From the NCBI RefSeq assembly GCF_000344785.1, contig NC_020506.1, positions 1,426,001 to 1,490,000 on the forward strand: a stretch of 64,000 nucleotides of DNA, given 5' to 3'. The notes beneath the pieces are model-generated. The model had not been told where the DNA came from and did not search any database. It saw only the letters and a program-made list of their open reading frames with translations. The stretch is from Corynebacterium callunae DSM 20147. GTDB lineage: Bacteria > Actinomycetota > Actinomycetes > Mycobacteriales > Mycobacteriaceae. Positions 1-7,983 of the stretch are shown one piece after another (position 1 is the first letter of the stretch; each line of letters opens with the position of its first letter). A program made the translations under genes and the position numbers.

Positions 1-821
1 CCACTTTTCTGGCGGTACCTCTGACCAAGTTGAGTAATGCTTGGCGCGATCTTCAATTTCTGGGCGGCTTGCTGACTTTAAACTTCCTCATTGTCCCGGT
101 CATAGTCTTTGCCCTCTCACGCTTGGTAGCCAATGAGGAGGCACTGCTGGTGGGAGTGCTATTGGTGTTGTTAGCACCCTGCATTGACTATGTCATTGTG
201 TTTTCTGGGGTGGCAGGAGCGGCAAACGAAAAACTCCTGGCAGCTACTCCAGTACTCATGCTTGTGCAAATGCTGCTGTTGCCGGTGTATCTGCGGCTTT
301 TTGTTGGCCCTGAACTATTAGCAGCTATTAATTTGGCTCCCTTTGTTGAGGCGTTCCTTCTGCTTATTGTGGTGCCTTTGGCGGCTGCACTAATTACCCA
401 GTTTTTGGCGCAGCGTGTAACTACAGCTCAGCGCCTTATGGACTTCATGGATGCTGTGATGGTGCCATTGATGATGTTGACCCTGGCAGTAGTGGTGGCC
501 TCTCAAATTTCGGCAGTGAGCTCTGAGGTGAGAGTCCTATTAAACGTTATTCCGATTTACGTGGCCTTTTTAGTGATAATGGTACCGGTGGGAATGATCG
601 TGTCTAAAGCCGCTGGCCAAGATGTGCCATCCACCCGCGCAATGGTGTTTTCTGGAGCAACCCGAAACTCCTTGGTGGTGTTACCGCTGGCCTTGGCGTT
701 GCCTGAAGAACTATCGCTAGCTGCAATTGTGGTGGTAACTCAAACTCTGGTGGAACTCGTGGGCATGGTTATGTATGTCCGAATAATTCCGCAGGCCACT
801 AAGGATAAAAAGCCAGCTTAG
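1..821 (+). CDS. ACR3/bile-acid-symporter-like permease, 5' truncated
   Basis: The reading frame is open from base 3 at the window edge, so the N-terminus is missing; the visible TTG at 30 is internal rather than a start. The remaining roughly 270 residues form a very hydrophobic protein with about seven to eight membrane segments. The segment LAPCIDYVIVFSGVAGA carries the APC motif in a membrane helix typical of the ACR3 arsenite exporters and related bile-acid:sodium symporter superfamily proteins. Family membership is seen in the hydrophobic pattern and this motif; arsenite as substrate is an inference. No ars regulator or reductase is visible in the window, so other organic anions remain possible. 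The stop codon lies inside the terminator stem that follows. Confidence 0.75.
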   Translation, partial: TFLAVPLTKLSNAWRDLQFLGGLLTLNFLIVPVIVFALSRLVANEEALLVGVLLVLLAPCIDYVIVFSGVAGAANEKLLAATPVLMLVQMLLLPVYLRLFVGPELLAAINLAPFVEAFLLLIVVPLAAALITQFLAQRVTTAQRLMDFMDAVMVPLMMLTLAVVVASQISAVSSEVRVLLNVIPIYVAFLVIMVPVGMIVSKAAGQDVPSTRAMVFSGATRNSLVVLPLALALPEELSLAAIVVVTQTLVELVGMVMYVRIIPQATKDKKPA

Positions 822-855
822 AGAGAATTTAATCCCTCTAAGCTGGCTTTTTGTT
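811..855 (+). terminator. Intrinsic terminator overlapping the permease stop codon
   Basis: The sequence agccagcttagaga pairs with tctctaagctggct-like bases at 833-848 with one mismatch and is followed by a run of five T. It ends the permease transcript, and the stem starts before the stop codon of that gene. Confidence 0.8.
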
Positions 856-863
856 TAAATTTG

Positions 864-937
864 TCGGACCGACAGGATTTGAACCTGCGACCCCTACACC
901 CCCAGTGTAGTGCGCTACCAAACTGCGCCACGGTCCG
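864..937 (-). tRNA. tRNA-Pro (anticodon GGG)
   Basis: Read on the minus strand the 74 bases fold as a cloverleaf: acceptor CGGACCG/CGGTCCG with discriminator A, a D arm GCGC...GCGC, an anticodon stem CTACA/TGTAG enclosing the loop CTGGGGG, and a T arm with GCAGG-TTCAAAT-CCTGT. The anticodon is GGG, which reads CCC and CCU. The 3' CCA is not encoded, as is usual for many actinobacterial tRNAs. The gene overlaps no real coding sequence. Confidence 0.97.
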
Positions 938-1036
938 CCGTTGCCATCAAAACCAGGGGTCAATCGGCAACGAGAATAGGTTACATCAGTGTGATCTTTA
1001 AAGAGAAATCCGCTGGTCATAACCACGATTCAGGAG

Positions 1037-1426
1037 CTACTCAACCTCACCCGCAGAATAAACCCACCGGCCATTTACCTTGCGGAAGGTGGAATCTTCC
1101 TCCTGAATACCAGAGGCTATTCCTTTATAAAATGCCTGGAATTTCACACGACCAAAGTCATCAAAAATTCCACCTTGGGATGTTTCGAGGACGTCCAGTC
1201 GGTAGAACTTAATGCCCAGATCTAGTTCCAAGGTTGCAGGCCTGGTGTCTGGATCCCAGGTATCCAAAAGATATTGCTGATCTCCAACGGCAAAAGCACT
1301 AAAGCGAGAGCGCATTAGGTCTTCTGCAGTGGGCGCGGTCTGTGCACCTGAGTGGAAACGGTAACAGCATTCGCCATAAGTTAGGCCAGTGCCACAGGGA
1401 CAGCGTTTGTCTAGCTCAAAGCTCAT
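1037..1426 (-). CDS. YchJ/UPF0225 family SEC-C motif protein
   Basis: This 129-residue protein starts with a metal-binding SEC-C like motif, CPCGTGLTYGECCYRFH (residues 9-25), followed by a compact domain with the MRSRFSAFAVGDQQYLL block that characterises the YchJ/UPF0225 family. The function of this family is not established; the cysteine cluster suggests zinc binding. It begins directly after the stop codon of the upstream hydrolase-OsmC gene, with no intergenic space, so the two are cotranscribed and probably translationally coupled. Length is normal for the family. Confidence 0.88.
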   Translation of the reverse strand: MSFELDKRCPCGTGLTYGECCYRFHSGAQTAPTAEDLMRSRFSAFAVGDQQYLLDTWDPDTRPATLELDLGIKFYRLDVLETSQGGIFDDFGRVKFQAFYKGIASGIQEEDSTFRKVNGRWVYSAGEVE

Positions 1427-2617
1427 TTAGCGGGCCTCATCTTCAATAATGACGCCCTTGGAAAGCAAACGCTCCAAGTCGGAAGTTCCAGCAGCAGCAA
1501 GTAGCTCGTGGTGCTCATCTGCAGAAAGCTCGCCACTCAGTGAAATTTGCCGGCGTAATCTAATCTGGCCTTCGTCTTCACCAACAACCCGAGAAATAAC
1601 TACCTCAACATCATCCAAGGACTTGATACGGGCATTCTTGGCAGCCTCGCGAATGCTTTGAGAAGTAGCCGCAGCAAGCGCTGACACCAACAAAGACGTC
1701 GGGGTATAGCCCAGGTTCTTGCCACCTTGGCTCTTTTCACGGTCGGTAATAAAGGTATGACGGCCAGTTCGGACCGCATCGCCAAACTTGCTTGCCTTAA
1801 TTGATTTGGCCTGGGCTACACCTTCCGGCAGCTCAAGTTCCCTTGATTCCGCATTAAGCGGATCCAAATAAGGCTCAACCCAGGTACGGATAATCTGAGC
1901 TGCTCTTTGAGCAGTGCCATCCTTGGTCAAAAGGTGGTCAGCTTTATCCAAAGCCACCAAAGACTTGGGGTATCGGGTAAGACGGAAGATGAGCTGAGCA
2001 TTATCCACACCAACGGTTTGGTCGATGGGAGAGTGCAGCAACAGGAGAGGGCGACGCAATTTAGGAAGGTGTTCTTCGGGGTTGGTGTCTGCCAAATCTT
2101 CCAAGAATTCACGGGAAATAGTGACATCACGGCCCCCCAATGTGAGGGTAACCGCGCCATGCTCATCTACTTCACCAATGCGGTCTGCGAAGTGCAAGAC
2201 AGCGTGTGCTGGGTCAAAAGGGGCGCCCAAGGTGGCAACGGCGCGCAAAGACTTGATGTAGGGAGCTGCTTTTAAAGATGCAGCACCACCTAAGGAGTGT
2301 CCGATAAGCAGCTGTGGAGCAGCGTAGTTTTCTTCCAACCAACGTCCTGCTGCGACAATGTCTTGCACATTGGAGCTGAAGGTGGTTTGAGAAAACTCAC
2401 CTTCAGATTGGCCAAGACCTGGGAAATCAAAGCGTAAGCAGGCAATTCCGGAGTCTGCCAAGGTTTTGCTCACTCGTGCAGCTGCTGGGGTAAACCGCGA
2501 GCCGGTAAAGCAGTGAGCAAACATCGCATAAGCGATGGGATCAGTATCGGGAAGATCAAGAGTTGCCGCCATCATCAGACCTTCTGAGGAGGGCAGTTTC
2601 ACACTGACAGAGTGCAC
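1427..2617 (-). CDS. Alpha/beta hydrolase-OsmC fusion protein
   Basis: A 396-residue two-domain protein. Residues 1 to about 245 are an alpha/beta hydrolase with the nucleophile elbow GHSLGG (Ser108), a likely acid near the SPIDQTVG block and the late histidine in DKADHLL. Residues about 255-390 are an OsmC/Ohr-like domain (SLLVSALAAATSQSIREAA), a family that reduces organic hydroperoxides through a cysteine pair. In this copy the OsmC half shows no cysteine at all in its roughly 140 residues, so peroxidase activity looks doubtful. Such fusions are known in proteobacteria and actinobacteria. It is divergent from secA2 and leads the UPF0225 gene. Confidence 0.9.
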   Translation of the reverse strand: MHSVSVKLPSSEGLMMAATLDLPDTDPIAYAMFAHCFTGSRFTPAAARVSKTLADSGIACLRFDFPGLGQSEGEFSQTTFSSNVQDIVAAGRWLEENYAAPQLLIGHSLGGAASLKAAPYIKSLRAVATLGAPFDPAHAVLHFADRIGEVDEHGAVTLTLGGRDVTISREFLEDLADTNPEEHLPKLRRPLLLLHSPIDQTVGVDNAQLIFRLTRYPKSLVALDKADHLLTKDGTAQRAAQIIRTWVEPYLDPLNAESRELELPEGVAQAKSIKASKFGDAVRTGRHTFITDREKSQGGKNLGYTPTSLLVSALAAATSQSIREAAKNARIKSLDDVEVVISRVVGEDEGQIRLRRQISLSGELSADEHHELLAAAGTSDLERLLSKGVIIEDEAR

Positions 2618-2814
2618 CGGTGGGACCTTTCACAAAGCGTCTAGCTTATTTCTCCACCACTTTAGGCATGTTTTTAGGTTAGGTCATCATTAGATGGGTA
2701 TGCCTTTGAACAACTCCCCCCTCTGTTGCAACCTGGGTCACCCAAAAGATTGAGCAAGGTGAGATTGAGTAGGGTGGGAGAGATGAATCCATCTAGCTCA
2801 CCGGAGGTATAACA

Positions 2815-5106
2815 GTGGCCGGTTTTGACTGGTTTTGGAAAGCGCTTGGCGGAAAGTCCAGCCGCAACCAAAAGCGGAGCTTGGCAATTGTTGATCAAGC
2901 TGAATCTCACTTTAGCGATCTTGAAGCCCTAGATAATGCTGCACTGGCAGCACGGGCGCGAGCTTTGGCTGAAGGCGGGGAAATTAGTGATCAAGCTGAA
3001 TTCCTGGCCATTTTGGGTATCGCAGCCCAGCGCACCTTGGGGCTAAAGCCTTTTGCCGTGCAATCTCAAGCAGTACTGCGCCTTATTGAAGGTGACGTGG
3101 TGCATATGGCCACTGGCGAAGGAAAAACCTTGGTTGGCGCGATGGCTGCCACCGGTCTTGGCTTGATGGGCAAAACAGTTCATTCCATCACCGTTAATGA
3201 TTATTTGGCGGTGCGCGATGCTGAATGGATGCGTCCACTGGTGGAATTTTTTGGACTGAGCGTTGCCAGTATCAGTGAGAAAATGACACCTACGCAGCGT
3301 CGAGAAGCTTATAAAGCGTCGATTGTCTACGGTCCGGTCAATGAAATCGGCTTTGACGTGCTGCGTGATCAGCTTATTACCCGGCGCGAAGACGCCGTGC
3401 AACACGGCGCTGACGTTGCCATTATTGATGAGGCTGACTCCGTGCTTGTCGACGAGGCGTTGGTGCCACTCGTCCTTGCCGGTAACCAACCGGGGCATGC
3501 CCCGCGGGGCAAAATCACTGATGTGGTGCGTACCTTAAAGGAAAATGAGGACTACACCGTCGACGATGATCGTCGCAATGTGTTCCTTACTGACAAGGGC
3601 GCGGCAAAATTGGAAACCCAATTGGGCATTAGCAGCCTTTATGATGACGAGCACGTAGGTTCCACGCTGATTCAGGTCAACCTGGCGCTGCACGCCCAAG
3701 CGTTGTTGTTGCGTGATATCCACTACATCGTGCGCGAGGGCAAGGTTATGCTTATCGACGCCTCCCGCGGCCGGGTGGCTGATCTTCAGCGCTGGCCTGA
3801 CGGTTTGCAGGCGGCAGTAGAGGCCAAAGAAGGCCTCGCCGTATCCGAAGGCGGAAAGATCCTCGATACCATCACCTTGCAGGCATTAATTGGTCGCTAT
3901 CCCATGGCTTGTGGCATGACCGGTACCGCGGTCGAGGCCACTGATCAGCTTCGAACCTTCTATGACCTGCATGTTTCGGTAATTGAAAGAAATCATCCGC
4001 TGCAGCGTTTTGATGAAGCCGATCGCATTTATGCCACCATGGCTGAAAAGAACCGTGCGATTATTGAGGAAATTACGCAGCTACACAGCACCGGTCAACC
4101 AGTGTTGGTGGGCACCCATGATGTAGCGGAATCTGAAGAGCTCGCTGCTGCCTTGCGTGAACGTGACATTGAAGTAAGCGTGCTCAACGCTAAAAACGAC
4201 GCTCAAGAAGCTCGTATCATTGCCGAGGCTGGCGATATTGGGCGCGTTACCGTATCTACCCAAATGGCCGGTCGTGGTACCGATATTCGCCTCGGTGGCG
4301 CCGATGAAGCCGACTATGACGAGGTAGTTAAACTTGGTGGCCTTGCGGTCATTGGAACTGCGCGTCACCGTTCCGCACGTCTTGATAATCAGCTGCGAGG
4401 TCGTGCCGGCCGCCAGGGAGATCCAGGCTTGAGCCTATTCTTTGTCTCTTTGGAAGATGATGTCGTTGTTGCTGGCGGTTCTGGGGAAAGCGTGTCTGCG
4501 CAGCCTGATGCCCAGGGTCTCATTGATTCCAATCGAATTCGAGATTGGGTGGCTCACTGCCAACGCGTGACGGAGGGGCAACTCCTGGAAATCCATTCCC
4601 AAAGCTGGAAGTACAATAAGTTACTTGCTGATCAGCGCGTCATTATCGATGAGCGTCGCGATCGTATTCTAGACAGCAACCTCGCATGGGAAGAACTGCG
4701 GGAACGCGCAGGGGAGCGAGCTGCTGAACTTGCCGTCCTTGACCCAGAGGTGCTTGAACAAGCAGCACGCGAGATTATGCTCTACCACTTGGATTTCAAC
4801 TGGTCTGAGCACTTGGCCTTGATGGATGACGTACGTGAGTCTATTCATTTGCGTGCTATTGCGCGTGAAACTCCATTGGACGAATATCATCGTATTGCAG
4901 TACGCGAGTTTAAGGAGCTGGCACAGCGTGCAGTAGATGATGCAGTCTCCACCTTTAAAACCATAACCATTGATAAAGATGGCGCTCACCTTGATGAATC
5001 TGGTCTTGCACGGCCTTCAGCAACGTGGACCTACATGGTTTCCGACAACCCCTTGGCAGGGACTGGAAACTCGGTTATCAGAGGAATTGGCAATATCTTT
5101 CGTTAA
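2815..5106 (+). CDS. secA2: Accessory Sec translocase ATPase SecA2
   Basis: SecA2 is the second, actinobacteria-type SecA motor that exports a small subset of proteins through SecYEG. The 763-residue product has Walker A ATGEGKT at 99-105, the DEAD box at 205-208 and the helicase motif GRAGRQG at 529-535. It is shorter than housekeeping SecA (about 840-900 residues) and lacks the C-terminal linker and zinc-binding tail, ending in GIGNIFR, as expected for SecA2. The start is GTG at 2815 with GGAGG seven bases upstream. It stands alone, divergent from the hydrolase-OsmC gene; odhI follows after 138 bases with its own ribosome-binding site. Confidence 0.95.
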   Translation: MAGFDWFWKALGGKSSRNQKRSLAIVDQAESHFSDLEALDNAALAARARALAEGGEISDQAEFLAILGIAAQRTLGLKPFAVQSQAVLRLIEGDVVHMATGEGKTLVGAMAATGLGLMGKTVHSITVNDYLAVRDAEWMRPLVEFFGLSVASISEKMTPTQRREAYKASIVYGPVNEIGFDVLRDQLITRREDAVQHGADVAIIDEADSVLVDEALVPLVLAGNQPGHAPRGKITDVVRTLKENEDYTVDDDRRNVFLTDKGAAKLETQLGISSLYDDEHVGSTLIQVNLALHAQALLLRDIHYIVREGKVMLIDASRGRVADLQRWPDGLQAAVEAKEGLAVSEGGKILDTITLQALIGRYPMACGMTGTAVEATDQLRTFYDLHVSVIERNHPLQRFDEADRIYATMAEKNRAIIEEITQLHSTGQPVLVGTHDVAESEELAAALRERDIEVSVLNAKNDAQEARIIAEAGDIGRVTVSTQMAGRGTDIRLGGADEADYDEVVKLGGLAVIGTARHRSARLDNQLRGRAGRQGDPGLSLFFVSLEDDVVVAGGSGESVSAQPDAQGLIDSNRIRDWVAHCQRVTEGQLLEIHSQSWKYNKLLADQRVIIDERRDRILDSNLAWEELRERAGERAAELAVLDPEVLEQAAREIMLYHLDFNWSEHLALMDDVRESIHLRAIARETPLDEYHRIAVREFKELAQRAVDDAVSTFKTITIDKDGAHLDESGLARPSATWTYMVSDNPLAGTGNSVIRGIGNIFR

Positions 5107-5244
5107 ACCCTAATTTTAAAACCCCTGTTCACAGCGATTTACTTAGATTTTCCCCACATTAGGGGAGGGTAGCTCCGCACTTCACATCGTTACAGGGGCT
5201 ATGATGAACATCGTTAAGAACAATGTCGACACGGAGGAAATTCA

Positions 5245-5676
5245 ATGAGCGACAACACCGGCACGCCGGAGCCACAGGTAGAGACCACCTCGGTTTTCCG
5301 CGCTGATTTGTTGAAGGAAATGGAGTCGAGCACTAACACGGCTCCTGCCTCCACTGGTGCGGAGAACCTTCCTGCAGGTTCTGCCCTTTTGGTAGTTAAG
5401 CGTGGCCCAAATGCAGGCGCTCGATTCCTTCTGGATCAGCCAACCACCACTGCTGGCCGCCACCCAGAAAGTGATATCTTCCTTGACGATGTCACCGTTT
5501 CTCGCCGCCATGCAGAATTCCGCATCAATGATGGCGAATTTGAGGTTGTAGACGTCGGATCCCTCAACGGAACCTACGTTAACCGCGAGCCACGTAATGC
5601 TCAGGTTTTGCAGACCGGTGATGAAATCCAAATTGGTAAGTTCCGTTTGGTTTTCCTCGCAGGTCCAGCAGAATAA
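5245..5676 (+). CDS. odhI: OdhI, FHA-domain inhibitor of 2-oxoglutarate dehydrogenase
   Basis: OdhI binds and inhibits the E1 subunit of the 2-oxoglutarate dehydrogenase complex when unphosphorylated, and is released when PknG phosphorylates its N-terminus. The 143-residue length, the ETTS site with Thr14 and Thr15, and the FHA residues Arg72 (GRHPESD) and Ser86 (VSRRHAEF) all match the C. glutamicum protein. The mycobacterial counterpart is GarA. An excellent GGAGG site lies before the ATG. The gene controls flux between the TCA cycle and glutamate formation. A hairpin at 5716-5746 follows, so it may be transcribed separately from ftsR. Confidence 0.98.
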   Translation: MSDNTGTPEPQVETTSVFRADLLKEMESSTNTAPASTGAENLPAGSALLVVKRGPNAGARFLLDQPTTTAGRHPESDIFLDDVTVSRRHAEFRINDGEFEVVDVGSLNGTYVNREPRNAQVLQTGDEIQIGKFRLVFLAGPAE

Positions 5677-5715
5677 GAAATATTTTTACAATATTTTTTA
5701 GTGTGTTTACCCATT

Positions 5716-5746
5716 GCGGTTGCAAGATTAACGATCCTGCAACCGC
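5716..5746 (+). terminator. Hairpin downstream of odhI
   Basis: A perfect nine-base inverted repeat (gcggttgca ... tgcaaccgc) with a 13-base loop is followed by only three T, so it is a weak intrinsic terminator or attenuator between odhI and ftsR. Confidence 0.5.
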
Positions 5747-5813
5747 TTTGCGTATACATTTTTAAATTGTCCATCTTCCACCCCATTAGTCCACAGCAGG
5801 TAGCAGCAGCATC

Positions 5814-6557
5814 GTGAGCGCACTCCGTAAAACAGCATCTGGTGGCACCAAAGCCCACCCGCAAAAAAAGAGCAAGACCATGTCCATTGGAGTGGTTCTG
5901 GAGCGCTTAAATGCCGAGTTTCCCGATGTTACAGTTTCCAAAATCAGGTTCCTAGAATCTGAGGGGCTGATCAGCCCGGAACGCACCTCTTCAGGTTATC
6001 GACGCTTCACTGAAGCTGATGTCGATCGACTGCGTTATATCCTGCTCACCCAGCGTGATAATTACCTTCCCTTGAAGGTCATCCGTGAGCAACTAGAAGC
6101 CATGGACAATGGCTCTGTCACTGCGATCCTAAATCCGCATTCTGCTCAGCCGCTGGTAAGCCCAGAAAAATTCCAGGCTCCCGCAATCACCCGCCTGACT
6201 GATACTGATGTAGCAGAACAAGCCGGTGTGAGCGTCAAAAGCGTTGCTGAGTTGGTTACTGCTCGCCTCATCAAACCTGATGTGGCCGGTTTTTTCACCA
6301 ATGATGATGTCATGATTGTCAGCACTGCCAGTGCGCTCAAAGATATGGGCTTTGACATTCGTAGTCTGAAATCTTTGAGCAATGCAGCTTCCCGTCAGGC
6401 CGATTTAATTGCTCAAGTTGCTGATCCAATTGCTCGTGGCAAAAGTGATGTAGCGCAGCAGCAGGCCGAGGAAATGGCACAGCAGATGTGTTCTTTGGTA
6501 GTCTCCATGCACGCCTCTTTGGTCAAAAACGCCACTCGCGAACAGCTGGGATACTGA
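5814..6557 (+). CDS. ftsR: MerR-type regulator FtsR
   Basis: The 247-residue product has an N-terminal MerR winged helix (residues about 23-95: MSIGVVLERLNAEFPDV ... SKIRFLESEGLISP ... SGYRRF) and a second effector or dimerisation half. In C. glutamicum the ortholog next to odhI (Cg1631) activates ftsZ expression and so cell division; that role is transferred by synteny and similarity. The start chosen is GTG at 5814; an internal ATG at residue 23 (position 5880) would also keep the whole DNA-binding domain. The next gene starts seven bases after the stop, so the two probably share a transcript. Confidence 0.88.
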   Translation: MSALRKTASGGTKAHPQKKSKTMSIGVVLERLNAEFPDVTVSKIRFLESEGLISPERTSSGYRRFTEADVDRLRYILLTQRDNYLPLKVIREQLEAMDNGSVTAILNPHSAQPLVSPEKFQAPAITRLTDTDVAEQAGVSVKSVAELVTARLIKPDVAGFFTNDDVMIVSTASALKDMGFDIRSLKSLSNAASRQADLIAQVADPIARGKSDVAQQQAEEMAQQMCSLVVSMHASLVKNATREQLGY

Positions 6558-6564
6558 TTTATAC

Positions 6565-7194
6565 ATGAGTTTTATTGAGCTTGAATTCCATGGCATTCAC
6601 ACCATGGAACCAGATGGATTTACCTGCGCACTTTTCCGGTGGGATCAGGGTAATAAGATCTTGCCCGTTTGGATTGATCCAGAAGACGCCTTAAAGATCC
6701 AGGCTTATCAGGCTGGATTTAGCCCGCGTCGTCCCACTGCACATGAACTTCTTGCGGAGGCTTTCCAACGCCTTACCCCCTGGGTGAGTGACTTGCGTAT
6801 TGTCTCGCATTTTGAGGGCGTGTATATGGCCTCAATTATCACTTCTGAAGGTGAAGAATTTGATGCGCGCCCAAGCGATATCATTATGCTCGCTGAACTT
6901 TTGGAAGTTCCCATCTCTATTGATGAAGAAATTTTGCAGCAAACTGCGATCTTTATCAATGATGAGGATTTGGAAGCCAATTTCGGCATCGTGATTGATC
7001 GTGCAGACGTGGAAGAGATCATTGTGCCCGAGTCAGCTTCGGGAGATGCCCAGGCAGATGCCGATTTTCAGCAGCTTATGCAAAGCCTTGGTGTATCAGA
7101 AGATGATCTTTTTAAAGGCGATGGTTTTGCCGGCGGTGAAGAAGAACCAGGTTCTAAACCAGGCTTTGACACCGATGACAAACCTGACTTTTAG
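6565..7194 (+). CDS. Bifunctional nuclease family protein (DUF151/BFN)
   Basis: A 209-residue protein whose first about 150 residues match the bifunctional nuclease domain (LPVWIDPEDALKIQ, RPTAHELL, FDARPSDIIMLAE). Family members from plants cut DNA and RNA, but the bacterial proteins are poorly characterised; the mycobacterial ortholog is Rv1829. The last about 50 residues are acidic and low in complexity (GEEEPGSKPGFDTDDKPDF), which looks like a disordered tail. It lies between two MerR genes, an arrangement kept in mycobacteria next to garA, pointing to a shared cell-envelope or division role that is still unknown. Confidence 0.88.
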   Translation: MSFIELEFHGIHTMEPDGFTCALFRWDQGNKILPVWIDPEDALKIQAYQAGFSPRRPTAHELLAEAFQRLTPWVSDLRIVSHFEGVYMASIITSEGEEFDARPSDIIMLAELLEVPISIDEEILQQTAIFINDEDLEANFGIVIDRADVEEIIVPESASGDAQADADFQQLMQSLGVSEDDLFKGDGFAGGEEEPGSKPGFDTDDKPDF

Positions 7195-7276
7195 GCGTGT
7201 CTGAGGACATTTACTTGACTCTGGTCTAGGCTAGAGGCCAGACTTAAAGATAAGTTACACGTTTAAAACTCACACT

Positions 7277-7296
7277 GACGTGGTTTAGGCCACGTC
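7277..7296. promoter_or_regulatory. Inverted repeat upstream of the second merR gene
   Basis: GACGTGG and CCACGTC flank a six-base spacer, a perfect seven-base inverted repeat 25 bases before the GTG start at 7321. It could be a MerR operator or a leader hairpin. A second, imperfect palindrome of the form TCTGGTCTAGGCTAGAGGCCAGA sits about 50 bases further upstream. Confidence 0.4.
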
Positions 7297-7320
7297 ATCA
7301 CTGAAGTATCGGAGACATCA

Positions 7321-7896
7321 GTGTACGAAGATAATAATTATCAGGAAGAGCTTTATACCGGATCACCCGTACAAGGCTCTCTTTTTGAGGTCGGTCCCGA
7401 CGAAGAAGTTGGCTACCGAGTTCCAACCGCCTGCCAGGTGGCCGGTATTACTTACCGCCAGCTGGATTATTGGGCACGCACCAAACTTGTGGTGCCTTCC
7501 ATTCGTGGTGCCCGTGGCTCGGGATCCCAGCGTCTATATTCCTTCAAGGACATTTTGGTCCTAAAGATTGTTAAGCGTTTGCTGGATACCGGTATTTCAC
7601 TGCAGAACATTCGTTTAGCCGTCGATAAGCTGCGCGACCGCGGCACCAATGACCTCGCCGAGATCACCCTGGTCTCTGATGGCACCACAGTGTATGAATG
7701 CCGTTCCAATGAAGAGGTTATTGACCTCCTCGGTGGTGGCCAGGGCGTATTTGGTATTGCTGTGCCTGGCATCATGAAGGAACTCACCGGCGATATTTCT
7801 GCCTTCCCTTCAGAGCGTATTGACGAGCACCTACAGGCAGAGCCCATCAATTTTCAAGATGAGCTAGCAGCCCGTCGCAATCGTCGTACCTCCTAA
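7321..7896 (+). CDS. MerR-family transcriptional regulator (Rv1828-like)
   Basis: A 191-residue regulator with a MerR helix-turn-helix in residues about 31-100 (VPTACQVAGITYRQLDYWARTKLV ... SQRLYSFKDILVLKIVKRLLDTG) and a C-terminal half rich in acidic residues and helices. It starts at GTG 7321 with GGAG at 7312-7315. The neighbourhood matches the mycobacterial garA-Rv1828-Rv1829-Rv1830 cluster. Targets are unknown; the palindromes in the 126-base leader suggest autoregulation (inference). A strong terminator follows and ends the odhI-ftsR-BFN-merR block. Confidence 0.9.
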   Translation: MYEDNNYQEELYTGSPVQGSLFEVGPDEEVGYRVPTACQVAGITYRQLDYWARTKLVVPSIRGARGSGSQRLYSFKDILVLKIVKRLLDTGISLQNIRLAVDKLRDRGTNDLAEITLVSDGTTVYECRSNEEVIDLLGGGQGVFGIAVPGIMKELTGDISAFPSERIDEHLQAEPINFQDELAARRNRRTS

Positions 7897-7915
7897 GGCC
7901 TAGCAAAAACTTTTA

Positions 7916-7960
7916 AACCCCCTGTGGGAGAAATCCTCCGAACTTCTCTCACAGGGGGTT
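7916..7960. terminator. Bidirectional terminator between convergent genes
   Basis: The stem pairs aaccccctgtg(g)gagaa with ttctctcacagggggtt around an 11-base loop. T-rich DNA is found on both sides, so it can serve the MerR gene on the plus strand and the VWA-like gene on the minus strand. Confidence 0.8.
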
Positions 7961-7983
7961 AGTTGTGTTTTAAAGGCCGTGGC

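Noticed and set aside
838..1026. Short minus-strand frame over the tRNA
   Set aside because: It overlaps the tRNA-Pro gene and has no coding character; the tRNA explains the sequence.
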